DNA of 64,000 bases. Source: Micromussa lordhowensis (taxonomy: Eukaryota; Cnidaria; Anthozoa; Scleractinia; Lobophylliidae). Of the stretch, positions 12,201-23,300 are shown piece after piece. The stretch is from positions 369,901 through 433,900 of the forward strand of contig OZ026597.1 in the NCBI GenBank assembly GCA_964020085.1, written 5' to 3'. The notes beneath the pieces are model-generated. The model was not told the DNA's origin. It saw only the letters and a list, made by a program, of their open reading frames with translations, and did no database searches. The position numbers were made by a program, and so were the translations under genes. Every line of letters begins with the position of its first letter. Within the stretch, counting starts at the first letter, position 1.

Positions 12201-12985
12201 CTGCAATGGACTAGTATCCCATTCAGGGGGTTGTTACTGTAGAAATACTCCTAGTCGCTGCAGAAACTGGGATAAGCTCTGGCCTGATGGGCCACTTGGC
12301 TCATATGCTGACTTAACCAATACCTCGCTTCCTTGTCTTGTTTTAGTGGTTTTATTAATGGGACAGAAGCATTTCACCGCAGCATTCCAGTGGGTTCTAT
12401 GATGTTTGCAGCAGGGACAATGTTCTTAGTTGGTGCCATTGTGGATACTGTGCTTCTTGTAAAGGTATTTCTACATTCTCTGCCGAGTTCACACTTGACG
12501 TTCTGTACAGCTCTTGCTTGGCAGTGATTTAGTTTATTTTTTTTGTTTCTTTTGTAACTAATTGACATCACTTTATTGGGTTCCGTTAGAGTTGACCAAT
12601 CAAAAGTGTATGGCACGGAAAAGATCCGACAAGCCTTGGGGAGGGAAGGGGGAGTTAAATCTTGTCTTCCATTTAACGCGTTTGTTGTTGTCAACCTCGT
12701 TTCCAATGATTGATGTTTTAGGGAAAGCAAGCTTCTTAAAAAGATGATATTTTCTTTAGAGCTACAGTGTACATCATCACTGTTGATTTATACCTGGCTT
12801 GAAATAATTGTGTTAATTCTATGACACCATTTTTGCAGATACACAGGGTCTATCGCATGGCCGGTGCAAGCTTTCAGAAAGCGCAGGATGAGTTTGCAAA
12901 GGGTGTGGCCTTCAATCCACATGTGAGGGGTGCTGCTGCCAATGCAGTGGCCAATGGAATCAACCAAACCATTGAACGACAGTAA
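263..12985 (+). CDS. SCAMP-A, secretory carrier-associated membrane protein (3' part, first exons off window)
   Basis: SCAMPs are four-helix membrane proteins of recycling vesicles, endosomes and trans-Golgi that act in exo- and endocytosis. Exons: 263-340, 2998-3036, 3167-3233, 5038-5169, 9524-9692, 11628-11729, 12347-12464, 12839-12985. All junctions are AG/GT and the phases close to 283 codons plus TAA. In order the product has a Pro/Ala-rich linker, a charged coiled coil rich in [10 protein letters not shown], the family signature [10 protein letters not shown] followed by CKPCFF and DISIDIP before helix 1, four hydrophobic helices ([10 protein letters not shown]; the stretch ending GWYR; the NDGSF exon; the GSMMFAAG exon), and a cytoplasmic tail with [11 protein letters not shown]. 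The N-terminal NPF exons expected from SCAMP-B must lie upstream of base 1. A tandem paralogue follows in the same orientation. Family assignment is firm; orthology to a particular vertebrate SCAMP is not resolved. No duplicate of the helix 1-2 exon was seen in the intron 9693-11627, unlike SCAMP-B. Confidence 0.93.
537..2114. mobile_element. piggyBac-like non-autonomous element (TTAA-flanked) in a SCAMP-A intron
   Basis: Perfect 14-bp terminal inverted repeats (CCCATTGACTCCCG at the left, its complement at the right) are each flanked directly by TTAA (533-536 and 2115-2118). A TTAA target duplication and a CCC-starting tip are hallmarks of the piggyBac superfamily. No transposase-like frame is visible in the 1.58 kb, so it would depend on an outside transposase. 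Near the right end a GGTTACGGCCGGCACGGGA motif occurs twice (about 2042 and 2087), possibly subterminal transposase-binding repeats. The inside is AT-rich and unrecognised. Confidence 0.75.
2591..2958. repeat. Perfect-looking 184-bp tandem duplication
   Basis: The block starting CAAATTTTGGAGTGTGGGG at 2591 recurs at 2775 with no difference seen by eye, ending near 2958. It lies in the intron just before the 2998 exon of SCAMP-A. It was probably a recent slippage or unequal-exchange event, or an assembly duplication. The open frame across copy 1 is not a gene: it has no family resemblance and sits in an intron. Confidence 0.85.
3366..4074. mobile_element. Short DNA transposon with AGGCCATTTCCGAGTT ends
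   Basis: The left end AGGCCATTTCCGAGTT with CAAAACGAGTC farther in is matched inverted at the right end (GACTCGTTTTGAAGG and ACTCGGAAATGGCCT). GAAAATGAGTT occurs inside both arms. The middle (about 3460-3970) holds a poly-T run and an (AC)n stretch near 3665-3690 and may be a nested insertion. No coding capacity. Superfamily not determined. Confidence 0.65.
4466..4857. mobile_element. MITE-like element rich in ATGGAAAGTCATGGAATT
   Basis: It starts ACAGGGTTCATATG and ends with the inverted form (CGAACCCTGT). Multiple copies of a GGAAAGTCATGGAATT-like motif occur inside, near 4495, 4545 and 4800. Short ends and AT-rich non-coding content suggest a MITE. A related CAGGGAA-rich element lies at 41312-41667. 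Confidence 0.5.
6473..6496 (+). other. Potential G-quadruplex (GGGGTA repeat)
   Basis: Four G-tracts of 5, 4, 4 and 3 separated by TA: a textbook intramolecular quadruplex pattern. It sits at the inner boundary of the left foldback arm. Confidence 0.6.
7978..8090 (+). repeat. Compound trinucleotide microsatellite (ATC)n-(AGC)n-(ATT)n
   Basis: About ten ATC units, then AGC/AGT units, then ATT-rich sequence, within the spacer of the foldback element. The Ser/Ile-repeat frames across it are low-complexity artefacts. Confidence 0.9.
9750..9886. mobile_element. Small MITE, GAGCGGTTTTCAATTG ends (copy 1)
   Basis: Inverted ends GAGCGGTTTTCAATTGAGTG and CCAATTGAAAACCGCTC enclose about 100 bp rich in AAACCAAA blocks and the core TTAGACTACTCAGCCAA. 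A second copy is at 13582-13734, and inverted fragments lie near 14440-14560 and 43710-43797. Confidence 0.8.
10125..10625 (+). mobile_element. 5'-truncated non-LTR retrotransposon (LINE) 3' end
   Basis: Translation near 10150-10270 gives [22 protein letters not shown] followed by KTHLFRKAF with an in-frame stop. This resembles the conserved C-terminal tail of reverse transcriptases of CR1/L2-type LINEs. A tetranucleotide tract (TTAG)n lies at about 10320-10440, and the element ends with AATAGCGCTATATAAATAAACT and an (ATT)n tail. No reverse transcriptase core is present, so it is dead. It lies in the SCAMP-A intron 9693-11627. Confidence 0.7.
10626..11627. other. SCAMP-A intron remainder, nothing recognised
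   Basis: AT-rich intronic sequence after the LINE tail. Frames at 10689-10898 and 10943-11200 show no family resemblance. The motif CAGTTCATGCA/CAGCTCATGCA near 11008 and 11098 is a short direct repeat only. Confidence 0.5.
12032..12315 (+). mobile_element. tRNA-derived SINE in a SCAMP-A intron
   Basis: The head GGTGCAGTGGCCTCATGGTGC resembles a Pol III A-box region, and GGTTCCAGCCCTGG about 40 nt downstream resembles a B box. These are followed by a conserved-looking body with CAAGACACTTTACTCTCACAG, GTATAAATGGGTAC and TGCAATGGACTAGTATCCC. This arrangement (tRNA-like head plus body) is that of a tRNA-type SINE common in invertebrates. It lies between exons 11628-11729 and 12347-12464. Confidence 0.75.
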
Positions 12986-13365
12986 CCTGGGGTCCAACTA
13001 CACACAAAGGAACTTACCACACACTGTAAAATCCTAGTTGTAGCAGCTAATTCCCTCTATGAGACACGCCTGTAGGGAATCAGGGTAGTTGTATTCATCA
13101 AACAAATATCCAGTCCAAGATGATGAATATAACCAGGATTCCATGCAGGCGCATCTTACAGACGGAATTGTCCATAAACTTTGCGACCAGATTTTAACTC
13201 AAAACGCAGAAGCCTTCAAAAGGCAAAACAGTAAATAAGTGAAGTGTTTTATTTGCTAGTGTGCACTTGTTTCCTTGAGAAAAGGATCCTTTTGTTAACT
13301 GTTACTGAAAAGAAGGTGTCAGGAAGTAATTGAGATTAACTTAGACTATTGTATGCAACTGCTTC

Positions 13366-13394
13366 AATAAAATTGAAGCCCTGAAACAAATAAA
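13366..13394 (+). terminator. Polyadenylation signals of SCAMP-A
   Basis: Two AATAAA hexamers (13366-13371 and 13389-13394), 381 and 404 nt after the TAA stop. Either could set the 3' end. Confidence 0.6.
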
Positions 13395-13581
13395 ATGAGT
13401 CATAGCAGTTTTCAGCGGAGTGTTTAAAAACCTGAACCAAAGTTTTCACTCGAGACGACAATCTACTGATCCAATCAAAACTCGAAGCAAAGACTTGTAG
13501 CCAGCGCGAAACCTAGGGAAAAGTTGTGTATGCAAGGCATGATTGGTTTGGTTTTGCTTCTCTGATTGGCGCGAAGTTTTA

Positions 13582-13734
13582 GAGCAGTTTTCAACTGAGT
13601 GTCGTGAAAACAAAACAAAGCAAATTATTTACCAATTAGACTACTCAGCCAATCTCAAACCGTAGTAAAACCAAATCAAAACCATAACCAAAGTAATTGC
13701 CTGATTACTTTCAACACTCAATTGAAAACTGCTC
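13582..13734. mobile_element. Small MITE, GAGCAGTTTTCAACTG ends (copy 2)
   Basis: Same family as 9750-9886: left end GAGCAGTTTTCAACTGAGTG, right end ACTCAATTGAAAACTGCTC, and the same core TTAGACTACTCAGCCAA. Related degenerate sequence extends left to about 13403. Confidence 0.8.
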
Positions 13735-13754
13735 AAGACTAAACTGACCAATCC

Positions 13755-14075
13755 CTTGTGAAGTGGAGCACAACAAAAGATATGGTGATAACTAGGGCTT
13801 TCACTATATGGGCTCTGAAGATTTGGAACACTGTTCCTTTAGAAATACAACGATCTAGTACAGTTTTATTACTTAAGAAAAAACCCAAGACCTTCTTTTT
13901 TAAGAGTAAATTTTATCGTATTTTTAATGTTTTAGATTCTAGTTTTTTAGGTATTTTGCTAGTGTTTAGTTTGTAAATTTCTTAGATTAGGATAATTTTT
14001 CAAAGCGCCTCGAGCAAATAATGGATGTGTGCGCTATACATGTATAAATAAACTATTATTACTATTACGATTATT
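13755..14075 (+). mobile_element. 5'-truncated LINE 3' end (second)
   Basis: The frame from 13758 reads RAFTIWALKIWNTVPLEIQ and then a basic FFFKSKF tail, resembling reverse-transcriptase C-termini (compare 10125-10625). The 3' end has GCGCTATACATGTATAAATAAAC and an (ATT)n tail. Only the last approximately 70 codons remain. Confidence 0.65.
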
Positions 14076-14200
14076 AAAATTATAATATAGTTATGATTAT
14101 AATTTTAATTATAAAATTATCATAATTAATAAAATTATAATAATATAATTATTATCATTTATAAAATTTATGATTTATAAAAAATTTATTATTTAAAGCT
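14065..14200. repeat. AT-only tract with many short palindromes
   Basis: Almost entirely A and T with repeated ATAATTATAA-type self-complementary blocks. Likely grown from the preceding LINE (ATT)n tail. Confidence 0.8.
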
Positions 14201-15215
14201 AAAAAGATGTGCATTATTATTTTTGATACCCAAGTACAAAACCATTCTATAGCTTTAAGAAAGTAAAAAAATTGTTCAAGAGGCAGTTTGACATAACATT
14301 GTTGGTTATGTCCTCACGTAGCATATTCTTAAAACAGACCTCTTAGTAGTTAGTTCTCGGTACCGGAGGTCTCTTGTGTTCCTCGACTTCCTCTAGGTGT
14401 TGGATTGTGAAAGCGAGGAACTTTGTTCATAGCTTGTAAAGCAGTTTTCAGTAATAAGGCAAATACTTTGGATTTGGTTTTGGCTTTGCTATGGTTTGAG
14501 ATTGGTCTGAGTAGTCTTATTGGCAAGTAATTTGTTTGGTTCTCGTTCTATGCCAGAAGCAATTCAGTTCAGCAATTTCCCACTTGAAAAATTGTTCCAT
14601 ATCACCAAAAGCAGCAATTTTCCAAAATGATGGATGCTGGTAACATTGACTTGCCTGAATCTTCCTCCTCAACTCCTACTATTGCAAGAAAAATTGCAGC
14701 ATAACTGATTTTAAATCAGTGTATTTTTAAAACAAAAATAGGATATATTTAGAAGGTTTTTCGATTTTAGTATTAAATCTTTTACAGAGTGAGTTAAACG
14801 CTTTAACACTCATTAGAAATGATGATCTTATTAAAAGTAAGTTGAACACTTTACACACAATTAGGATTATATTAAAAGTAAGCTATCAATTTACTGTGCA
14901 TAAATACATTTGTTTTACCGGTTTTTTAAGAATTTATTTGCACTAGTGTAGTTATGGACACTCTAAATCTCATATAGTGCAATTTAGTGAAGAAATTAGA
15001 AGATAACGTATTTCTTATAGGTTACATTCTTATATAGTACATGGAAGTTATATTACAACAGTTATCATATAGATAGATGCATATAGTTTTGCAATGAGTA
15101 GTAGCGTTAAACGAACATGTGCCACTTATCAGAAGTGGGTATTTTTCCTCCATAGTAATACTTTCTAATACATGTATAACTTTTAAAAAGCGTATTGCTT
15201 TCCCGTTGTATCGTG

Positions 15216-15894
15216 TTAAGGTGCCTCGAAACAGTTTCCAGCACTTTCCAAGACATAGACTTTGATGGGTCATTATAGCCACTCTATATCGGTTGATGCC
15301 AAAATCATGAGATCAAAAAACTGCCCAATCATTGGTAAAAATGTTGGTGTCAGTGGCACAATAGGCAACCATAGCAACAATATCACCTGCTTAAAACTCC
15401 CTTAATTTCAGCTTTAATTGCTTATAACTCAAAAATGAGCTCGGTGACCCCCATTTTTTATTATTGAATTGTGATAAGCACGATAAGATGAAAGTTTTTG
15501 CAAAGTTTAAAAACATTCTGTGGAGTGGGTTTAGAGCCACCTTAATTTTTTGAAAATTAAGGTGGCTCTGAACCCACTCCACATAATTTTTTAAAGTTTG
15601 CAAAATGTTTCATTGTATCATGCTTATCATAATTTGATAATCAAAGACGAGGTCACTGAGCTCGTTTTTGAGTTCTAAGTGCTTAAAGCTAAAATTAAGG
15701 GTGTTTTTAGCAGGTCATATTGTTGCTATGGTAACCTGTTATGTAAAATAGATGATTGCAACTTACTTATCAATGATTAAGAATTTGCATGATACCATTA
15801 TTGTAGCATCACTTGTAAAACAGTGTTAGAATTCATCCTTCAAAGTATAGCTGTTAGGAAAGTGCTGGAAACTGTTGCCAGCCTCGTTAAATTA
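15216..15894. mobile_element. Foldback element (GGTGGCTC family), full copy
   Basis: Two arms of about 330 bp meet at a centre near 15535-15570 where GCCACCTTAA and TTAAGGTGGC face each other. Shared arm landmarks are TGTGGAGTGGGTT, CATGCTTATCA/TGATAAGCACGA, TTGCTATGGTAACC and GGAAACTGTT with its inverse AACAGTTTCC at the outer ends. Outer ends lie next to TTAA. A half copy is at 63473-63822 and a fragment at about 37770-37866. No coding capacity. Confidence 0.75.
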
Positions 15895-15897
15895 ATA

Positions 15898-16036
15898 CAG
15901 TGTAATCCCGATTTCTCGATCCCTCGGTTTCTCGAACCTCCCAATAACTCGAACCAAAAGTTGTTTCTCGAACTATCCGATTTTTTGACCCAATTCTTGT
16001 TTCCCTTCGAGGTTCAAAAAAATCTGGACTCCGCTG
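15898..16036. mobile_element. pogo/Tigger-like MITE
   Basis: It starts CAGTGTAATCCCGATTTCTCG, ends with degenerate inverse TCCGCTG and is flanked by TA on both sides, as expected of Tc1/mariner-pogo targets. Internal TTTCTCGAAC motifs repeat. A longer relative is at 22032-22207. Confidence 0.65.
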
Positions 16037-16378
16037 TAGTTCTGAACTTATGTTTATTTTTATCCAGTTATTTCAAGTAAATGGCAAAGTACTCTGTTAT
16101 TAAACTCATGAAGTTTAAACGGTCTTGTGTAGTCTCTTGTTGTTTTCAGTGGCATTTTTGATCTTGTTACAAGCAAAAAGTATGGGAATCAAACTTACTC
16201 CGGCTAAATAACGCAGGCAGGGAATGTCATTTGCTATCCCGTGAACTTCCCCTTATTAGCCTAGGGCATATACAACTTTGTAAGCGGTTTGAAATGGGCC
16301 TAAAAGAAAAACTATTTCAAAATGAGCTATAGCAGTATTGATCAAAATACGTTTTTCATTTACTTGCTTTCAATTAAA

Positions 16379-16464
16379 TAGTACTACTACTACTACTACT
16401 ACTACTAATAATAATAATAAAAATAGCAAAAGTAATAGTAATGGTAATGGTAATGGTAATGGTA

Positions 16465-16529
<65 letters not shown>

Positions 16530-16530
16530 T
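16379..16530 (+). repeat. Compound microsatellite (ACT)n-(ATA)n-(GGTAAT)n-(AAT)n
   Basis: Runs of ACT, then ATA, five GGTAAT units, then more than 20 AAT units. The Thr/Asn-repeat frame over it is not a gene. Confidence 0.95.
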
Positions 16531-16823
16531 AGTAATAGTTCTCACTAGTTGTCGCTTTTTTATATTATGGAGTGTAGAATATCTCCTGAGGTGAAACTTT
16601 GTACAAGGAATGACCGTTTATGTTTCCGAACCTTTTTTAATTATCCCACAGACTTGGTTACTTGCTCACAAAAGGTCTTAAACCGGCGCTAAGGAGCTTT
16701 TAACGAAGTAAAATCATGAGAAACGACAAGAAGACAACTTAGGTGAGTTTAATGGAAAAATTCTTTCCCAGAGCCGTTTCCCTGGATTGGCCCCGCCCCC
16801 AGGCCAGGGAAACTGCTCTTGGA

Positions 16824-16849
16824 ATGGGGTGGGGGGGGGGGGGGGGGGT
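16824..16849 (+). repeat. Long poly-G tract
   Basis: GGGGT followed by an uninterrupted G-run of about 20, downstream of a GGCCCCGCCCCCAGGCC segment. Possible quadruplex or assembly-error hotspot. Confidence 0.8.
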
Positions 16850-17330
16850 GCTTATAAACGGCAATCTACGGCATTGAGGCAAAGGCAAAATAAATAACTT
16901 GGATAATGAAAGACATATCTCCTTCGTTTTGGAAACGTTAGGTGCCAAGAGTGTTGACATCAATATTGCACGATTGGCACCATATAAACTGTTTATCGCA
17001 AATTCCTATAGGCCTCTCCTACCAATTTATGGTTCTAAGGCTCTCTGCATTTTATTAGGTTCTACCCGGGAAACCCTTGAGACTTGATCAAAACGGTATT
17101 TTTCCACCTATCACTAGGAAATAACTTGCCACGGACTGGTTTCGGCAGTCCGAACATCTGTTCCATTTTTAGCAACAAACCTTGATATTACGTCACCACA
17201 TTCAAGTCACATGACGGTTTTCCACGTACTCATGCGCAAACTTGAAATCTTCAGCGAGGAGAACTCTCGGATAGCGATTTTGGTGGCAGAAAACCCCATT
17301 TTGCTGCCTTGGTAAAAGGGAAGCTTAAAC

Positions 17331-20315
17331 ATGGCAAATTTTGATGATAATCCATTCGCGGGGGATTCAGAAAATCCGTTTGCCGTAAGTATTCGAAGCT
17401 TAAATGAATACTTATTGCGCCTGAGTTCATACGGCCTGTTGTCGTCTGGACGTTCAATTCCGGGAAGCAGGCCATTTTAACCCGGATTTTAATAATGTTG
17501 TGGGAATATCTTGTATTTTAGGATCCCTCAGTGGCTTCTGTTACGACTAATGCAGCTCGAGGACTAGAAGATTTCAATCCCTTTGAGGACCAAAACAAGT
17601 CTCAAGCAAGCGGCTCAAAGGTTGGTCATTTCTAAGAGTTTTCGTTTTGGTGTGTGTATGATTTGTGCATTTGTGTTGATTCTCGACCTAAGTACTGCAA
17701 TATTGTCGAGAGGTTCAAGGTTTATAGTTTTATAAAACTATCCCAGGTTGTGTGTATATTAAACTGCTTATTATCATTAGCCCAGTTTGTATATATGTAT
17801 AAGAAAAATGTGAGTATAGTGACGTTAATAGTGTGTTGTGCGTGATAATGTTTGCTTTCGTTTTTAACTTTCACAATATACAGTGTACGAACGATTTAAG
17901 CTCAATATAATTTGTCAGAAATATTTTTATTTCCAATTTTCTACATTTTCATTCTTTTATTTACCGTAAACTTTCCGACATAAGCTTGTTTGCAAACTTC
18001 TGAGGTCACTTTGATTGCATCCTGTTTTCTAATAATTTTTTTGCTACCAAGAATTATATTTTTGTTGCTTTGGTCGTTTGGTTCGTTTTGAGAACACGTT
18101 CATATAGATTTACCAACTTTGATTTCAGATCACGCAGTTGTTAATTTTTGTTCTCGGCATCCATGTTCTATAGCAACTGAGCGATGAGATGATAATTTTA
18201 TTAATTTCGACGTCAGCGTATAAAAATAAACGAAGACATGACCATAGAATTATTTCAGATGTTGAGTCATTTTGTCACGCACAGATTTTTTTTAACATTC
18301 ACCAGTGTTTGGTATGGTATAATGGAATATATAAACTTCTATATTTGCACAGTGTTTTTACCATGTGAAGGAAACAGATTGAATATTCCATTGTAAACAC
18401 CCGTTGTGGCAATGATTTACTGATCTTGATTTATCCTTTCTTACATGTATGCAAAGCCCTTATCCGCAAGATTTCCGTATAACCCCATACAATAATTACG
18501 CATACAGTTCTTTGTTTAAATAAACAATTGTCGAAACAATACAATCCCTTTAAGACTTATCCGCTTTGAATAACTATAAATTTTGCCATTTTTTCTCGCA
18601 TTCTTTTAGACTTTCTAAGAGACTTAGAAAACTTTTTCGATTTTTAGGTTTAAAAAACGGACAAACAAAATTGATATATCATTTTTGGCCCATTTACTGT
18701 ATTTTAAATCGAGCGCCAGTTTAAAAGTGCTTTAAAAATAGCGATTTAGGCCTAAGCAGAAACGGCTTGTGGTTAGCTATAAAATATTGTTAAGGTCAGC
18801 GAGTATTTTGATTCTGTAAATTAAAGAAAATCCAGTGCAATAAGCCACTTCCTTACATTGGTTGTGTGGTATTTTCCCTCTGATATACTTGCGAAAAGCT
18901 GCAGCATCAGCCGTCTGCTTTCATTTGCTGTGGTGCATTTTGTTTCCTGAAGTTCGTTGTGTCCATCCTTCTCGAGCCCATGTTATAGAAAAAGCGGGCA
19001 GGTTCGATGTTTGTTGTATCAGTAATGACTGTATGCACCTTTTGTGAAGCTGGTATAAAGTAAAGAAAGACATAGTTCTCCAGTGGCACAGGAAGAGGAC
19101 AAACAGATTTTGAAGACTTTTTTAAAGTGGCGAAAAGGGCCTTAACATAAACCATACCGTGAGCCTAGTCTTGTAGCTCCCAGTTAGTTTTCAAGTGAAC
19201 GCTACGAAGAAGAAACAAAACTCACAAGGGACCCAATTGATTAAAAAATCCAAAGCATGTTTTCTGCAGCATGAAACATGCTTTAAACAGATGAATAAGG
19301 TAAACTTTGACAAAAACCTTGAGTTACTCAGATTTGTTTCAGACATTTATGCACTACACTGCAAGCATTTATTCTCGCCGATGTTTGGCATCCTGTTTCC
19401 ATGTGTTCTTGTTTTTCATCGGAAGTGAATTTTAAATTTTTTGAATGGCTGGTTAATTATTTCTGGGAGATTAGTTAAGCGCAACTAATTAGGGGGTGTT
19501 TCTCGTTTTCACAGCCTTTCCGGGAGGCGTTTTATTCCCTCCTTCCGCCCCCACCCCCTCCACGCTCACTTTTCCTGAGACAAAATGGTAGCAAATTTAC
19601 TCGATCACGTACTAATACCGATCACTCCTGAACACATGGAAAATGCCTGCACTGCAGGCTCTCGAAACCTCTGTCGTCTTCCCGGCCATTTTTTGGTAAT
19701 TCATCCTTTGCTTTGCACATGGAGTGTGCTCCGGTGCTGTCCGTGTAGATAGAAAAATCAGTCTTCTTCTTCTTCTTCTTTCGGTCGTGACAAAACTGAT
19801 AAAAATAATTGCTGGTTAGTGTGTTACATGTAGGTGATGTCACTTCTTCATGCATAAAACTATTGTCTGTAGGTATGATGTCACTTCTACATACAATGTA
19901 TATAAAACCCATTGTCTGTATGTATGACATAAGAGAAACAGAGCAAGCAAGAATTAGCTGCATGCTCGTAGCTAATCAGAATCGAACTGGTGACACCAAT
20001 GGTCAGGTTCGATTTAGTAACCTTGCACGCTAGACACGTGGCTCTGTGTAGCAAGCTTTTTAAGTCTATCACGTCATGCCCAGATCACAAACTTGTGCCT
20101 GTCTTACCTCCTAAGAAAGAACACAGACATAATGTAAGACAGTCCAGGGCTTATGCCATGCCCCGTACACATAAAAATCATTTTAAGAACACTTTTATTC
20201 CAAGTATGTGTACATACTTTTTTAGACTAGTTTGTACATAGTTATATAAGAAATGTTTTTTGTTATAATTTCAATTAGTATTTATATTTTTGGAATTTAT
20301 TTGATCTTAGTTTTA

Positions 20316-20355
<40 letters not shown>

Positions 20356-23300
20356 TATATTTTAATAAACTAAACTCTCTAAACTCTCCAATGTACATGT
20401 ATATAATAATAATTGTACAACATAAATGTGTTATTTCTATCATTATAACATTTAAAAAACAAAGAAGGTGTTTATGTACATGTACATTGTGTGTTTGAGA
20501 ACATGAGGGAAATGTAGTAAGCATAAGGCTCACATTTTGTTACAGTTCAGCATGACTAATAGTGACAACAGAAGTGTTTGTTTCTGCAGTATATTAATGT
20601 TTGCTTCTTTTTTTATGTTTTCTAGCCTAAAATGACAACAGCCGCTGCCCCACCCCCTGCCCCTAAACAACCTGCCCCCGCAACCTCACAGCCAGCTGTG
20701 CTTCAAACTAAAGAGGAACCTCCACCTTATGTGGTATGTGAAGCTACTTGATTTTGAAACTAATCCTGTAGAGTTTTCAACACACTTTGGGGTATGGCCT
20801 TTGCTTGAATACTCTGTCACAGTACTAGTACCGTATTTACCCGTGTATAAGTCAACCTTTTGCAGCCTAAAAATCGGTCCAAAAAATTGCCCTCGACTTA
20901 TACATGGGTCAAAAACTGAGATAAAAAAAGTTCAGGACAAATTAGCATAATAATTGTCTCGTATGTCAACTAACATCAACTTTTACACAGTACAAGTTAC
21001 GATGTCTTTTCCCTGATCGACTTGAGCGGTTTAAGTTACATGTAAAATGCTTTAAGAATTATCTCCTAACATAAAGCTGGATGTTGTAGATACTCACTGG
21101 CACATTTCTGGAATAAAGAACTAATATATTGTACAGTAGCAAGACTGCTCGACGAAAGCTACAGTTCTAGCTTCGAAAGTTTGCTGCTTAGTAACCTGGC
21201 TTTGTAACTGTGCGAGTGTGTGTGGTCCTAGTAGCTAGCTCGGTTACCAAGTTCCAAGGCATCGTGGAACTTTGCTTAGCGAAGCATTTTCAAAGTTTCT
21301 TGAGCTTCCTTGGCGTTTAGCCTGTCTTCTAAACTTGCTTCACAATGCTCTACAATAATAAAGGTTCATTAAAGATTAGTACATGTGATTTTGTAAGCTT
21401 ATTTCAAAAATTGTGAAGAAAATGCAGCTTATACTCGTGTCGCTAAAACACGCTTCAATGCTAGCGTACACGCAATAATAAACTTTATGTCCAAACTTGT
21501 TGTGATTTTTTTTTTGTGTAACTATAGCGTACCTGAAAGAAAATTCTAAGATGTAAGATTAGTTTTTCAAGAAAATTCTTACCCAGAAATAAGAAAAACC
21601 TTATTTTTTGGCTCCAAAATGGGGGGTCGACTTATACACAGGATCGACTTATACACAGGTATACGGTAGTTTAAAGTGACATGAAGTGCAATTTTACCTA
21701 AGAGCAAGTCTGTAACTAAACATTGGGATAGAAAAATGTTGATGTGCTGAATTGAAGTTTGAGCTGATAGTGGAGAATTCATGTACATGTAGGCAGTAAC
21801 TTGTTTGCAAGATTCTCCTGGAGATCTTTAATTTTAAAAAAAATGTGTACTTGTATGTACATAAATTATGAGAACTTAAATATCAGGCTTATTTCCTGTA
21901 TTGTATTCCTGTATAGATTGAAGAGGAGCATGAAAATTTAAGAAAGCGACAAGAGGTATGTTGCAGCTTCTGTGCTACAAATGTGCACTGAGTAGATACT
22001 GTAACCCGTAACATGGATAATACACCAATTACAATATGGAATCCAATTTCTCAAACCCTCATTTTTTCAAACCTCCAGATAACTCGAACCAAAAGTCGTT
22101 CCTTCTCCTCAGTCAAACACTGTAATTTTACCCCCGATTTCTCAAACTCTCCGATTTCTCGAACCAATTTGTTTCCCCTGGAGGTTCGAGAAATCGGGAT
22201 TCCACTGTAAATCAGTGTAAAATTTCTTTGCACAAAAATGAAAAGTTTGCCAAGTACATGCAGGTAGGTGACAACAATATTTGAAAGGAAAATCAAGTAC
22301 ATGTAACAGATATGTATTAATCTTTGCCAAATTTGTAACTAATGAAACTAGTGTGTAGCTGTATGTAAAAGAATGTTCTTACATGGAACAATACGTATAG
22401 GAATTCATACTTTTGTGAACATTTTCAAATCAAAGTTGTATCTTGTGCTGGGTTTAAACTTTGTTTCAATGGTGCCGTATAGTGCTCATCTGATTCTATA
22501 TATCACCCAACGAATTTCTGCAAAAAAATTGCAGAAGTGTTCCTGAAGCTACGTCACAACTTCAAGCATGTTAGTCTTGTGATCATCGGCTCAGGTCTTC
22601 ACCAAGAAAGTAGGATTTTCAGGTTTTTAAAAATTCTAATAACTAAACTTTAAGAATAAAAAGCAGCGATATAAAAGAATCATGTTTCAATGGCTCCATG
22701 CCATCATTCTCAGATTGAAATGAAAAAACGTTATGTGAGTTCTTAATAATTATAGAGAATGTACATGTGAAGGTCTCATCCGAATTGCATCTTATCCAAA
22801 TTGACAGAAGTTCATTGCGTGAACTATAGGATCAGATGGAGAAATTTTGATGTCACAGGTACTTTAAACTGAAAATACTTGAATCTAACATCCTGACTAC
22901 ATTTAATAGCTTGGTAGCTTGAGGCTAGCAAAAAAAATATTGCACACTATAGCTATTTCGAGAATCCAGCTAATAAAGCAGGCAATAGGAAAGTGAATTT
23001 GTGATACAGGTGTAGGAAATTATTTTGCCTGTGAGGTCAATACAGGAATGAATTATTTCGTATTATACCTCACAGGAATGAGCATCTTACACAACTGTAA
23101 ATAAAATGCTCTATGAGGTTAAATATGTTATTGTTACATATAATTATGTTACAGGATTTAGAGCGCAAAGCAGCAGAGCTGCAAAGAAAAGAACAAGAGT
23201 TACAACGAATGCAGTTTGGAGGTAGGGTTCTTATTTCCAAGCTCACTTTCAGTTAAAAAAGACTTCTACATCTACATTTAATTTAGTCGTTAAAAATTGC

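Larger units (their letters stand above)
13395..17330. other. Intergenic spacer between the two SCAMP genes
   Basis: It holds a MITE, a LINE 3' end, an AT-rich palindromic tract, a foldback, a Tigger-like MITE, a compound microsatellite and a G-run (listed separately). The stretches 14200-15215 and 16540-16815 show nothing I can name. The last 200 bp upstream of the SCAMP-B ATG are presumably its promoter, but no core motif is evident. Confidence 0.6.

Noticed and set aside
16338..16532. Thr/Asn-rich frame
   Set aside because: It is the translation of a microsatellite.
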